Source: Paenibacillus thermotolerans
Lineage (GTDB): Bacteria > Bacillota > Bacilli > Paenibacillales > YIM-B00363
DNA: 64,000 bases
NCBI RefSeq assembly: GCF_028745515.1
Contig: NZ_JAQZSG010000009.1
Span: forward strand, 1-64,000
Direction: 5' to 3'
Shown: positions 16,149 to 25,239 of the stretch, in pieces
Layout: each line of letters opens with the position of its first letter
Numbering within the stretch: the first letter of the stretch is position 1
The notes under the pieces: model-generated
The model's input: only the letters and a program-made list of their open reading frames with translations
Told to the model about the DNA's origin: nothing
Database searches by the model: none
Program-made: the position numbers and the translations under genes

Positions 16149-17117
16149 ATGGAATACCGCGTTGTAGGGAGAACGGGAATTCGGGTGTCGAGTCTTTGCT
16201 TCGGCACGATGTCGTTCGGAGGCAATGCCGATGAAACGGAGTCGATGGCAATGTACCGCCGCTGCCGCGAAGCCGGCATCAACTTCTTCGACTGCGCTAA
16301 CGTGTATAACGGCGGGAGGGCAGAGGAGATTTTGGGCCGCTGCATCCGGGGCCACCGGGATGAAGTGGTGCTTACGACGAAGGTGTACGGCAATATGGGA
16401 TCCGGCGTTAACGACAGAGGTTTATCCCGCCGTCATATAGCGTTAGCCATCGACGAGAGCTTGAGACGAATGGGCACCGATCGGATCGAGTTTTACTTTG
16501 TACATCAGTTCGACTCCGCGACGGCGATCGAAGAAACCATTCGCGCAATGGACGATTTGCAGCGCCAAGGCAAAATACTATACCCGGCGGTCAGCAACTG
16601 GGCGGCCTGGCAGATCGCGAAAGCACTCGGCATTTCGGCGAAGGAAAGCCTCGCGCGGTTCGAGTGTATGCAGCCTATGTACAACCTTGTGAAGCGGCAA
16701 GCCGAGGTCGAGCTGCTGCCGCTCGCTCAATCGGAACGAATCGGTGTAATTCCCTACAGTCCGCTTGGAGGCGGATTGCTGACCGGAAAGTACGGAGTCG
16801 GCAAAAGACCGGAATCCGGCCGGATCGTCGAGCAGGACAATTACGCGCGCCGATACCGCGAACATCAATATTACGAAATAGCGGATCGATTCACAGCTTA
16901 TGCGAACGAGCGTGGCATTCACCCGGCAACGCTCGCGGTGGCGTGGGCGAGGTCGCATCCCGGCATTACGGCGCCGATCATCGGAGCCCGCAGCGTAGAA
17001 CAATTGGAGCCGTCGCTCGATTCGCTGCGGATCGATATGACTCCGGAATGGCGGCAAGAAATATCGGCGTTATCGATCGACCCGCCGCCTGCTACGGACC
17101 GTTCGGAAGAAGCGTAA
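16149..17117 (+). CDS. Aldo/keto reductase
   Basis: NADPH-dependent (beta/alpha)8 oxidoreductase of 322 aa. The catalytic tetrad is complete: Asp48 (FFDCANVY), Tyr53, Lys78 (TTKVYG) and His119 (YFVHQFD). The C-terminal cofactor site is seen as IIGARSVEQLEPSL. GGAGGT at 16135-16140 supports the ATG at 16149. It is monocistronic between two terminators; the substrate cannot be predicted, and the sequence resembles the YajO/YhdN-type general aldehyde reductases. Confidence 0.93.
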   Translation: MEYRVVGRTGIRVSSLCFGTMSFGGNADETESMAMYRRCREAGINFFDCANVYNGGRAEEILGRCIRGHRDEVVLTTKVYGNMGSGVNDRGLSRRHIALAIDESLRRMGTDRIEFYFVHQFDSATAIEETIRAMDDLQRQGKILYPAVSNWAAWQIAKALGISAKESLARFECMQPMYNLVKRQAEVELLPLAQSERIGVIPYSPLGGGLLTGKYGVGKRPESGRIVEQDNYARRYREHQYYEIADRFTAYANERGIHPATLAVAWARSHPGITAPIIGARSVEQLEPSLDSLRIDMTPEWRQEISALSIDPPPATDRSEEA

Positions 17118-17179
17118 GCCGTCCGAGTATTTCCCGAGAAAGCGCGCGATATACGAATTTTCGACAAGATTGCGCAAAA

Positions 17180-17213
17180 GAACCGTCGTGAACGAATGGT
17201 TCCATGACGGTTC
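17180..17213. terminator. Probable terminator between convergent genes
   Basis: GAACCGTC and GACGGTTC arms lie between the aldo/keto reductase and the convergent cortex hydrolase gene; the T-tract is weak (CTTTCGATTGATTTTT). Confidence 0.55.
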
Positions 17214-17237
17214 TTTCGATTGATTTTTGTAACGGAA

Positions 17238-18524
17238 TTATCTTTTTACAACATTAAAATTATCTTCCAGCAGCAGCCAATTTTGCGGGAAGCTAAGTCC
17301 CAGTTTCCAGTAGCTAATGCCCCTCAGCCCAAGCTCCTTAATGAGGTCGAACTTGGCCTGAATCGATCTCGCATCCTCAAACCAAACTCTGTGCGCTTTA
17401 CCCGCATTATCCGTATAGTTAAAGAACGGAGCTTGCGCGCGGGAGTCGTACTGAATCGCGGCATGCTCCCTTCGCGCCAAGGCGATGGCCGCTTGCGGAC
17501 TTAACGCTCTGGCATATTGCCCTCCGGGGACATAAGGGAGCGTCCAATCGTAGCCGTACAAATTTTGTCCCATCATAATTTTCGAAGCCGGCATCTCGGT
17601 AACCGCGTAAGTCAGTACACGGCGCACTTGTTCAATCGGTGAAACCGGCATCGGCGGTCCGCCGCTGTATCCCCATTCATACGTCATAATTACGACAAAA
17701 TCGGAATATTGTCCGTGGGCCCTATAGTCGTGAGCGGTATACCATTCCCCGGTTTGCGCGGCGCTTGTTTTGGGTGCCAATGCCGTTGACATGAGGAACC
17801 CTTCCTGGTGAAGACGTTCGGAGGCTCTGCGAAGAAACCGATTGTAAGCTTCCCGATCCGCAGGCCGAATAAATTCCAAGTCGAAATGGATGTCCCGGAA
17901 TCCGAGCTGTTTCGCCGTGCGGACAATATTGTTCAAAAATGCCGTTTGTACCTGCTCGTTGTTTAGTAATATGTGTCCTAATTCAGCGCTGAACCGATCC
18001 TCCTCCAGATTGCTTAACACCATCATGAGTGTCACGTTCTGACTGTCGGCGATTTGACGCAGGTTATCGAGCGGCGGGGCGACAAGCGAGCCGTCGCGGT
18101 GAATGCGGAAGCTGAAAGGGGCCAAATACGTGAGATGAGGAGCAGCTTCCCTTGAGGCATTAATCAAATTTTGCGCAAACTGCTCTCCGCGCGGCTCGAC
18201 GTAGGCGTTAACTTCCGCATTTCGCTTGGGAGCCGGGGGGATGTACAACCGCAAGCCGACCTGCAGCGGCCGATCGGCCTGAAGCCTGTTAACCTCAGCG
18301 ATCGTTGCAGCCGGCACGCCGAACCTTCTCGAGATCGAATATAAACTGTCTCCCCGCCGGACCCAGTAGTATCGCCCCGTAATCGGAATGACAAGCGCCT
18401 GGCCGACGACGAGCGTGTCTTCCGCAGATATTTCATTTGCACTCGTAATCACTTGTACGGTTACGCCGTATGCCTGCGATATGCCGTAAAGGGATTGTCC
18501 GGGCATCACAACATGGATTTGCAT
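17238..18524 (-). CDS. LysM domain GH18 glycosidase (spore cortex YaaH/SleL type)
   Basis: A 428-residue hydrolase with two LysM peptidoglycan-binding repeats (about 2-47 and 52-96) and a C-terminal GH18 barrel. The catalytic motif is DIHFDLEF with Asp215 and acid Glu217. This architecture and length match YaaH/SleL, an N-acetylglucosaminidase that acts on cortex muropeptides during germination and is deposited in spores without a classical signal peptide; none is seen here. GGAGGTTC precedes the ATG. It indicates a sporulating host. Confidence 0.9.
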   Translation of the reverse strand: MQIHVVMPGQSLYGISQAYGVTVQVITSANEISAEDTLVVGQALVIPITGRYYWVRRGDSLYSISRRFGVPAATIAEVNRLQADRPLQVGLRLYIPPAPKRNAEVNAYVEPRGEQFAQNLINASREAAPHLTYLAPFSFRIHRDGSLVAPPLDNLRQIADSQNVTLMMVLSNLEEDRFSAELGHILLNNEQVQTAFLNNIVRTAKQLGFRDIHFDLEFIRPADREAYNRFLRRASERLHQEGFLMSTALAPKTSAAQTGEWYTAHDYRAHGQYSDFVVIMTYEWGYSGGPPMPVSPIEQVRRVLTYAVTEMPASKIMMGQNLYGYDWTLPYVPGGQYARALSPQAAIALARREHAAIQYDSRAQAPFFNYTDNAGKAHRVWFEDARSIQAKFDLIKELGLRGISYWKLGLSFPQNWLLLEDNFNVVKR

Positions 18525-18740
18525 AGCGAACCTCCATGTATTTACAGAATCGTTTTTTTCACTATATTCTTATGGTGTTAAATAGGTGTTCGCGGAATTG
18601 TTGAAAATGTAGCCGATACGCATTCATTTTTATGGAGAGTCAGCCGTGGAAGGAAGGATTAACCGCGAAGCCGAAATATACGATAAACAAATTAAGTGAA
18701 TTAGTGGAGTTATTATAAAAGGAATCCTAAAGAAAGGTAT

Positions 18741-18788
18741 AAAAAAGAAGGGACACCCGCGATCAATTCATGGGGGATGTCCCTCTTC
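18741..18788 (-). terminator. Terminator of the MscS-type gene
   Basis: Read on the minus strand, GAGGGACATCCC pairs with GGGTGTCCCTTC (one G-T type mismatch) and is followed by TTTTTT. The stretch 18540-18740 beside it shows no supported gene. Confidence 0.8.
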
Positions 18789-18790
18789 GT

Positions 18791-19699
18791 TTATGGCGTT
18801 GAATTGTAAAATATTTCGAAATCTTTCCGTTCCACCCTGCGCGGATAAGAGATGTGGATGCCGCTCGTTTTCAACTCCTGAATAAGTGCTTTACGTATTT
18901 CTTTGCATGCGGTCCAGTAATGATCATCCTTGACCAAGCTGACTACTGTATATTTGGCGCCAAGCGCATTGTTTTCCACGTCGGTAATCCCGTAAAGCTG
19001 CGGAGGTTCGATAGCCTGCTCTTTGTCGTCCAACAAAAAAAGATGCTTCATTTGGGTCACTAACCGAGAGGAAACGGAATGAACGGCTTTCTCGATCTCG
19101 GAAGGATCCGTTTCATAAGGAACCGTTACGTTAACGATCGCTCTCATTCTTTCACGGTTATAGTTTTGACTGACTTTAATTTCGGAATTTTGAATGACGA
19201 CGACATGTTGAGCCCAAGTTCTAATTTTGGTAGCGCGAAGCCCGACACTGACAACCGTTCCGTTGATTTGTCCGTTGTTAATCGTGACATAGTCCCCGAC
19301 CGAAAATTGATCTTCAAAGATGATGAAAAAGCCGGTGATTAAATCTTTGACTAACGTTTGAGCTCCAAAGCCGATCGCCAAGCCTAATACTCCCGCTCCC
19401 GCAATGATCGGTCCGACTTCAAGTCCCAGATTGCTTAAACACATGAGCATTGCGATGATGAATAAGACGTATTTAGTAAACGACAATAATAGCGATTCTA
19501 GCGTATTTTTTTGTTTTACATCCAAGCGGGTAAATATAAAGATGCGAGATATAACGATTTTCCGAACTTTAAGAGCCAGCCAAGTAAGAATGAAAACAAA
19601 GACAAGAACTAGCGACTTATTTAAGAGCAGTATCACATAGGGCGTCCAAAATTCCAAAGTAAAATAATCCGACAAGTTATCCTGTTGCAGCCATTCCAT
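18791..19699 (-). CDS. Mechanosensitive ion channel family protein (MscS-type)
   Basis: Small-conductance mechanosensitive channel of 302 aa. It has hydrophobic segments near 24-45 and 70-90 and a Gly/Ala-rich pore helix AGAGVLGLAIGFGAQTLVKDLITG (seen as GAGVLGLAIGFGAQ, about residues 100-113) followed by the beta-domain GDYVTINNGQINGTVVSVGLR. It opens under hypo-osmotic stress to release solutes. The length and short N-terminus are those of the YkuT-like Bacillales subgroup. GGAGG precedes the ATG on the minus strand. Monocistronic. Confidence 0.92.
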   Translation of the reverse strand: MEWLQQDNLSDYFTLEFWTPYVILLLNKSLVLVFVFILTWLALKVRKIVISRIFIFTRLDVKQKNTLESLLLSFTKYVLFIIAMLMCLSNLGLEVGPIIAGAGVLGLAIGFGAQTLVKDLITGFFIIFEDQFSVGDYVTINNGQINGTVVSVGLRATKIRTWAQHVVVIQNSEIKVSQNYNRERMRAIVNVTVPYETDPSEIEKAVHSVSSRLVTQMKHLFLLDDKEQAIEPPQLYGITDVENNALGAKYTVVSLVKDDHYWTACKEIRKALIQELKTSGIHISYPRRVERKDFEIFYNSTP

Positions 19700-20008
19700 A
19701 AATCAACCTCCGAAAACTGAATTTCCGTTCATTTTAATATATATGCTTCGGAAGTTCAAAATAAAGAAGCTATACCGTATTAGACAATCCTTGGTATTTA
19801 TGGTATCTTGATATCATTCCCATAGGCATTCCGCTCCATAAGAGCGGGGTGCCTTGATGCTTATTACTGGGAATTTTACATTTAATGTCTCATAGGATCG
19901 GGACATCGGAGGTGGTGATGCTATGTTTCTCTTTGGTTCCCCGTTACGGGGAGATTTTGCGGCCGAAAGAAGATCGTATAAATCAAACTATAAAGAGGAG
20001 CGAATAGC
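19700..20008. other. 309-bp gap before the L25 gene
   Basis: It holds a hairpin with GGCA-TTCCGCTC and GAGCGGGG-TGCC arms at 19825-19853 without a T-tract, a palindrome CCCCGTTACGGGG at 19939-19951, and the short coupled ORF listed next. I could not identify a convincing promoter. Confidence 0.4.
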
Positions 20009-20012
20009 ATGA
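19923..20012 (+). CDS. Candidate 29-residue upstream ORF coupled to L25
   Basis: The ORF begins MFLFGSPLRG, is basic in its second half, and its TGA overlaps the L25 ATG as ATGA. GGAGG lies at 19908-19912. A competing frame begins at ATG 19918. Translational coupling is suggested by the overlap, but there is no independent evidence that it is translated. Confidence 0.25.
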   Translation: MFLFGSPLRGDFAAERRSYKSNYKEERIA

Positions 20013-20551
20013 CGATCCGTTTACAAGCAAATAAGCGCACACATTTGAACGCATCGGGACTTAAAAATCTGCGGAAATCCGGCCGCTTGCCAAGTGTTGT
20101 TTTCGGCAAAAATGCGGATAACGAGATGATCCATATTTCTACCAGTCAATTTCAAAAATGGTTGAGGCAAGGCGGGTCCGGCGTAATCGAGCTGCAAGTG
20201 GAAGGGAGCAGCGCCATTTCCGTATTGTTGGAGGACTTCCAGCGCGATCCGCGGACTCGGGAACCGATTCATGTCGATTTCCAGCGGGTGCAGACGAATA
20301 CGATGGTACGAACCAAAATCCCCGTCAAGTTTAAAGGGACGCCGATCGGTACGAAGCAAGGCGGGATTGTGCAAATTCAGAGCTCTTTTATCGAAGTGGA
20401 AGCTTTGCCTCAGCATTTGCCGCCGGAAATAGAAATGGACATAAGCGCGATGAACGTGGGTGACGCTGTGCTTGTAAAAGATGTGGAGTTTTCAGCGGAA
20501 GTGACCGTCGTTTCCGAGCCTCACGAGTTTCTTCTCAACGTTGTGAAATAA
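20009..20551 (+). CDS. rplY: 50S ribosomal protein L25/general stress protein Ctc
   Basis: A 180-residue long-form L25 (Ctc type) that binds 5S rRNA. The N-terminal L25 domain (about 4-92) ends in the signature DFQRVQTNTMVRTKIPVKFKG, and the C-terminal TL5-like beta domain holds ALPQHLPPEIEMDIS and DAVLVKDV. In Bacillus, Ctc is also a SigB-controlled stress protein; no clear SigB promoter is visible here. AAGAGGAGCG precedes the ATG. Monocistronic with its own terminator. Confidence 0.92.
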   Translation: MTIRLQANKRTHLNASGLKNLRKSGRLPSVVFGKNADNEMIHISTSQFQKWLRQGGSGVIELQVEGSSAISVLLEDFQRDPRTREPIHVDFQRVQTNTMVRTKIPVKFKGTPIGTKQGGIVQIQSSFIEVEALPQHLPPEIEMDISAMNVGDAVLVKDVEFSAEVTVVSEPHEFLLNVVK

Positions 20552-20577
20552 CCGATAGTTTCGTAGATAAATATTCG

Positions 20578-20618
20578 GCCGTGCTTGCAGCTTGGTTGCA
20601 GGCACGGCTATTTTTATT
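20578..20618 (+). terminator. Terminator of the L25 gene
   Basis: GCCGTGCTTGCA and TTGCAGGCACGGC arms are followed by TATTTTTATTT. Confidence 0.85.
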
Positions 20619-20627
20619 TCCCGGTGT

Positions 20628-21524
20628 TTATGAACCGCTTTGCAGGTTCGGCATCATTCCCAAAAACGCCTTCGTGGCAAGGGAGGGGGAAGAATGCTTC
20701 CGGACAGCGATCCCAATTTGTCGATCGGGCAGCGGCACCTCCGTGCGAAGCTCTATTAACGAACCGTCGGCAATTCGGGACGCCACAAAGCTCCTAGGCA
20801 AAAATGCAGCCCCAAATCCGCGTTCGGCGAATTCGGCAATCATTTCCAGGCTGTTCAGTTCGAAGTCGGCTTCCGCCTCAACGCCTTGGGAGCGAAACCA
20901 CGCTTCAATAAAGGAGCGAGTCGAACTGCCGGGAGTGAGCATCAAAAGAGGAAGCATTGCAAGCCGTTCCGCTGACAGAGGTACTGGCGATCGATCCGCG
21001 AATGCCGCTCCTGCTACCGCGCAATACGATGTTGTATAGGAAGCGACGACTTCGATCTCTTCGTCCGTAACAGGCAAATAAATGCAGCCAACATCCAAAG
21101 AGCCTTGCTTTAACCGTTCCAAGACACGGCTCGTCCGATCTTGAGACAGCTGAATCCGGATGTCCGCAAACCGTGCATGATACGATTCAAGCGAGGAGAG
21201 GAGGAAATGTTTGACGATTGCCCCGTTCGCTCCGATCCGTATTCGACCTTCATTCAGGCGCTTCATATTGTTTATGTGACGCTCGGCAGCGTCGAGTTGC
21301 GTAAAGGCTTGCCGGATATGCCGGCACAAGACTTGCCCTTCCTCCGTTAACCGAACTCCTTTGGATAACCGCTCGAACAGCTCGACTCCCAGCGATCCTT
21401 CAAGCTGTTTCATTGCATAGCTCACAGAAGGCTGCGTCATATGCAGTTTTTGCGCTGCTTTGGTCAGATTATGAGCCTCCGCAGCATGCAGAAAAATACG
21501 ATACCATTCGATGTTTACGTTCAT
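20628..21524 (-). CDS. LysR family transcriptional regulator
   Basis: A 298-residue LysR regulator. The N-terminal helix-turn-helix is complete (EAHNLTKAAQKLHMTQ, then VSYAMKQLEGSLGVELFER, residues about 16-52), and a periplasmic-binding-like effector domain follows. It is divergent from the chorismate synthase gene with 110 bp between starts. TATGACA occurs twice in direct orientation in that gap and may be part of its operator. A role in aromatic metabolism is suggested only by position. Confidence 0.92.
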   Translation of the reverse strand: MNVNIEWYRIFLHAAEAHNLTKAAQKLHMTQPSVSYAMKQLEGSLGVELFERLSKGVRLTEEGQVLCRHIRQAFTQLDAAERHINNMKRLNEGRIRIGANGAIVKHFLLSSLESYHARFADIRIQLSQDRTSRVLERLKQGSLDVGCIYLPVTDEEIEVVASYTTSYCAVAGAAFADRSPVPLSAERLAMLPLLMLTPGSSTRSFIEAWFRSQGVEAEADFELNSLEMIAEFAERGFGAAFLPRSFVASRIADGSLIELRTEVPLPDRQIGIAVRKHSSPSLATKAFLGMMPNLQSGS

Positions 21525-21634
21525 ATGACATTGATCCTCTCTATGACAAACATATAAAAATGCAATTTCTTTTATGCCAATTATACCTTTAAACTAATGG
21601 AGAAGTAATCAATACGAGAGTCGGGGGTAGTCAT

Positions 21635-22690
21635 ATGTCTGGGAGTACGTTTGGAGAGCGGTTAAAAATGACCACATTCGGAGAATCGCACGGAGAAGCG
21701 GTTGGTGTCATTGTAGAAGGCGTTACGCCTGGTGTCGAATTGGACGAAATGTATATTCAAATGCAGATGGATCGCAGACGGCCGGGGCAATCCTCCGTCA
21801 CGACAACCCGGAAGGAATATGACAAGATTCGCATCGTATCGGGACTGTTCGAAGGCAAAACAACGGGGACGCCGATTTGTATTCTACTGAACAATACGGA
21901 TATGCGGCCGTCGGCCTATGACGAAATCAAATCGATGTACAGGCCCGGGCATGCGGATTACGTATATGAAAAGAAATATGGATTCCGCGATTATCGAGGC
22001 AGCGGGAGAGCTTCGGGGAGAGAGACGGCCGCAAGGGTCGCTGCAGGAGCGGTGGCGCGTAAACTGTTGGAGCTTAGAGGCGTCTCAATAGCGGCGTATA
22101 CTACAATGATCGGCGGTATCCATTGCGAAACGTTCGATGCCGATGCCATTGAGCGGAATGCGGTTCGGGCGTGCGATTCGGCGGCGGCGGAACGAATGAT
22201 CGAGCGGATCGAAGAACTCGCTGCCATGGGCGATAGCTGCGGGGGCATTGTAGAATGCCGTATTAGCAGTGTCGCGGCGGGACTAGGCGAGCCTGTGTTC
22301 GATAAATTAGACGCGGAATTGGCAAAGGCAATGCTGTCCATCGGGGCTGTGAAAGGCATTGAATTCGGAACCGGGTTCAAGTCGGCATTCATGCGCGGCA
22401 GCGAACATAACGATCAGATGGACTCAAAGGGATATCGGACGAACCATGCAGGCGGGATCATTGGCGGCATCAGCAATGGCGCGGACATCGTATTCCGAGT
22501 TGCCGTTAAGCCGACTTCGTCTATTTCCGTTCCCCAGCAAACGGTCGACGCGGAAGGCAATGAACGGGTAATTACTACCATCGGCAGACACGATCCGTGT
22601 ATTTGTCCCCGAATTGTGCCAGTAATTGAAGCGATGGCATGTATGGTCATTGAAGACTATTACAAGCGGCAGGCAGCTTTACTGGACTAA
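21635..22690 (+). CDS. aroC: Chorismate synthase
   Basis: Converts EPSP to chorismate using reduced FMN, the last shared step of aromatic amino acid synthesis. The 351-residue protein has FGESHG at 15-20, RRRPGQSSVTTTRKE at 47-61, the RPGHADY block near 103 and DYRGSGRASGRETAARVAAG near 121. The length is close to the proteobacterial/clostridial type and shorter than the roughly 390-residue AroF of Bacillus. It stands alone, divergent from a LysR gene, and is followed directly by the second intergenic repeat. Confidence 0.95.
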   Translation: MSGSTFGERLKMTTFGESHGEAVGVIVEGVTPGVELDEMYIQMQMDRRRPGQSSVTTTRKEYDKIRIVSGLFEGKTTGTPICILLNNTDMRPSAYDEIKSMYRPGHADYVYEKKYGFRDYRGSGRASGRETAARVAAGAVARKLLELRGVSIAAYTTMIGGIHCETFDADAIERNAVRACDSAAAERMIERIEELAAMGDSCGGIVECRISSVAAGLGEPVFDKLDAELAKAMLSIGAVKGIEFGTGFKSAFMRGSEHNDQMDSKGYRTNHAGGIIGGISNGADIVFRVAVKPTSSISVPQQTVDAEGNERVITTIGRHDPCICPRIVPVIEAMACMVIEDYYKRQAALLD

Positions 22691-22743
22691 CCGATCCGAA
22701 ACGGTTAAGTTCTTTACAATTTCCCCACTGGTTCTCACCGTCC

Positions 22744-22948
22744 CTCGCTACTCCCCGCGGTGCTAACGGACACCACAGACGTTAAATCGCCAATTTACCC
22801 ACTGTCAAACCGCTAACGGACACACCAGACGCTAAACCCCGTTTTTTGGCGCTTATCCTTGTTTTGTCAAGGCAATAGCTGCAGTGGTGTCCGTTACAAC
22901 TGCAAACTCCATTCAAAACGCCGAATAGCTGCATCTATGTCCGTTATA
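22744..22948. repeat. Nested inverted-repeat intergenic element, copy 2
   Basis: Second copy of the element at 13571. TAACGGACAC occurs forward at 22764 and 22814, and its reverse at 22887-22896 and 22938-22946. Long stretches match copy 1, for example GCTAAACCCCG, TTTTGGCGCTTATCC and CAAACTCCATTCAAAACGCC. It occupies most of the 371-bp gap between aroC and the SDR gene. The C14 tract of copy 1 is only CTCCCC here. Confidence 0.85.
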
Positions 22949-23061
22949 ACGATCGTCCGCATGTACTTGCAATTGTCCTTTTATGCTGCATTCAAAACGG
23001 AAGGACTACCTACTCTATTCGTTCATATACTTTTAAAAAAAACGGACGGGGGCGGGCATTA

Positions 23062-23850
23062 TTGGAAATGAAAAATGCGCTTGTCACAGGCGCGAGTATG
23101 GGAATCGGCAAAGGAATTGCTTTGGCGCTGGCCGGAAGCGGCTACAACCTTGCGATCAGCCATGTGAATGAGCCGGAGGAAGCCGAGAATGTGGCGGATG
23201 TCATTCGCCGGCTATACGGGAGAAAGTGCGTTGTCTTTCAGACAAATCTAGAGAGGGAAGACGCGCCGGGAAAACTTGCACAAGACGCCATTGAAGCTTT
23301 CGAGAAAATTCATGTTCTTGTAAACAACGCCGGAGTATCTATATTCAGCCCGATTGTAGAGATGAGCATGGACAAATTGAATAAACTGATCAATCTCAAT
23401 TTTAAAGCGCCGATGCTGCTGATGCAGTCCGTCGGCCGGCATATGATCGATCAAGGCATTCATGGCAGCATCGTCAATATCGCATCAAGCCGCGGAGAGA
23501 GAGCATATCCTGTCGATTCCGTGTACGGCGGTTTGAAAGCTGCGCTCATTCGCGCTTCCCAATCCGTTGCGCTTGAATTGTCGTCCCACCATATTCGCGT
23601 AAACTGCATTGCCCCGGGCGCAATTAAAGTAAGGGACGGTAATAACGAATTCTACGAAAAACTCGGCGAAAAAATTCCGTTAGGGAGAGTCGGAACGCCC
23701 GACGATATCGGAAGTGCGGCGGTATGGCTTGCATCCGATGCCGCTTCTTACATAACGGGAACGACGATTCGGGTGGACGGCGGACTCATTTTGCCCGGAA
23801 TGCCTGAGCACGTGAACGCCGATGCAAGCTTGGGTTGGGGGCGCATATAA
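23062..23850 (+). CDS. SDR family NAD(P)-dependent oxidoreductase
   Basis: Classical short-chain dehydrogenase of 262 aa. The cofactor loop is TGASMGIGKGIA (9-20), NNAG lies at 88-91, and the catalytic residues are Ser142 or Ser143 (IASSRG), Tyr155 and Lys159 (YGGLK). The C-terminal GTTIRVDGG is typical. The start is a TTG at 23062 after GGGGGCGGG, with an in-frame ATG six bases later as an alternative. It leads an operon with an RspA-like dehydratase and a PhyH-like protein, so oxidation of a sugar or sugar acid is likely. Confidence 0.92.
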   Translation: MEMKNALVTGASMGIGKGIALALAGSGYNLAISHVNEPEEAENVADVIRRLYGRKCVVFQTNLEREDAPGKLAQDAIEAFEKIHVLVNNAGVSIFSPIVEMSMDKLNKLINLNFKAPMLLMQSVGRHMIDQGIHGSIVNIASSRGERAYPVDSVYGGLKAALIRASQSVALELSSHHIRVNCIAPGAIKVRDGNNEFYEKLGEKIPLGRVGTPDDIGSAAVWLASDAASYITGTTIRVDGGLILPGMPEHVNADASLGWGRI

Positions 23851-23921
23851 GGAAACGCAGCATAATGAATCATTCACTCGTTTAATTATTCATCCGGTTA
23901 ATCGTTAGGAGATGAAAAATC

Positions 23922-25124
23922 GTGACGGAATTAATGATTAGAGATGTAAAAGCGATCGTAACGGCCCCGGACGGGATCAATCTTGTCGTCGTAAAGATCG
24001 AGACGAACGAACCCGGTTTATACGGTCTTGGCTGTGCCACGTTTACGCAGCGTTACCTTTCCGTGCAGTCGGCGATCGAAGATTATATGAAGCCGTTTCT
24101 GATCGGGAAGGATCCGCAGCGGATTGAGGATATTTGGCAGTCTGCAATGGTCAACTCCTACTGGCGCAACGGACCGGTATTGAACAACGCGCTCTCGGGA
24201 GTAGACATGGCATTATGGGACATAAAAGGAAAGCTCGCGGGAATGCCTGTGTATCAGCTGCTGGGCGGCAAGTGCCGTGAAGCGGCGGCGGTGTATCGAC
24301 ACGCGGACGGCAGGGACGTCCGGGAAGTAGAGAATAACGTCAGACGATATATGGAGCAAGGCTACCGGTATATTCGTTGCCAAATGGGGGGCTACGGCGG
24401 GCGGGAGCAATTGATACATTCCCCGGACAACGCGCTGCCCGGAGCTTATTACGATCCTGACGCCTATGCGCGAAGCGTTCCGCGTTTGTTCGAGCATATA
24501 AGAAATGAAGTGGGCTTCGAAATCGAGCTGCTGCATGATATTCATGAACGCGTGTCGCCGATCGAGGCCGTTCGTATGGCAAAGCAGCTGGAGCCTTACC
24601 GTTTGTTTTTCCTGGAAGACGCATTGCCGCCGGAGCAGATCGAATGGTTCCGAATAATGCGGGCGCAAAGCGCAACCCCTCTGGCGATGGGGGAGCTGTT
24701 CGTACATCCTATGGAATGGACGCCGTTAATCGCTGAAAAATTGATCGATTATATCCGCTGCCACATAAGCGCCATAGGCGGGCTGACACCGGCCAGAAAG
24801 TTAGCCGCTTTATGCGAAGCTTTCGGGGTTCGCACCGCATGGCATGGACCCGGCGACGTCTCTCCTGTAGGGCATGCCGCCAACATCCACCTTGATTTGG
24901 CGGCGCCTAACTTCGGAATCCAGGAATGGAGCGGCTTCTCGGAGCGGATGAAAGAGGTGTTCCCGGGCTGTCCGGAAATAAAGAACGGCTATGCGTATGT
25001 AAATGAAGCCCCCGGTTTCGGCATCGATATCGATGAACAATTAGCGGCGAAGTTTCCTTGTCACAACAAGCTGCCCGAATGGACGTTAGCGCGCACCCCG
25101 GACGGCACGTCCGTCAGACCGTAA
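23922..25124 (+). CDS. Enolase-superfamily sugar acid dehydratase (RspA/ManD-like)
   Basis: Mandelate racemase/muconate lactonizing family protein of 400 aa, the usual length for RspA/D-mannonate dehydratase. The Mg2+ ligands are Asp206 (LLHDIHER), Glu232 (FFLEDALPPE) and Glu258 (MGELFVHP); His208 and the WHGPGDVSPVGHAAN block (around 309) complete the ManD-type active site. The start is GTG after AGGAGATG. The enzyme would dehydrate a sugar acid such as D-mannonate or D-gluconate; many RspA-like members have weak or unknown activity. Neighbouring SDR and PhyH-like genes are cotranscribed. Confidence 0.9.
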   Translation: MTELMIRDVKAIVTAPDGINLVVVKIETNEPGLYGLGCATFTQRYLSVQSAIEDYMKPFLIGKDPQRIEDIWQSAMVNSYWRNGPVLNNALSGVDMALWDIKGKLAGMPVYQLLGGKCREAAAVYRHADGRDVREVENNVRRYMEQGYRYIRCQMGGYGGREQLIHSPDNALPGAYYDPDAYARSVPRLFEHIRNEVGFEIELLHDIHERVSPIEAVRMAKQLEPYRLFFLEDALPPEQIEWFRIMRAQSATPLAMGELFVHPMEWTPLIAEKLIDYIRCHISAIGGLTPARKLAALCEAFGVRTAWHGPGDVSPVGHAANIHLDLAAPNFGIQEWSGFSERMKEVFPGCPEIKNGYAYVNEAPGFGIDIDEQLAAKFPCHNKLPEWTLARTPDGTSVRP

Positions 25125-25239
25125 AAGTGAGTTCCGATGAAGAAATCACAGGTTGGAATTTTTAAGAAATAAAAAAGGAATCCTGCGATCGACAGCGAAA
25201 TGGAGAACAAGACAATACATGTGAATGGAGGTAACATTT

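Noticed and set aside
18632-18718. A 28-codon ORF between the cortex hydrolase and MscS genes
   Set aside because: The composition looks protein-like (Lys/Glu-rich) but there is no ribosome site; it could be a gene remnant, and cannot be supported.
19825-19853. A hairpin considered as a terminator
   Set aside because: No T-tract follows on either strand.
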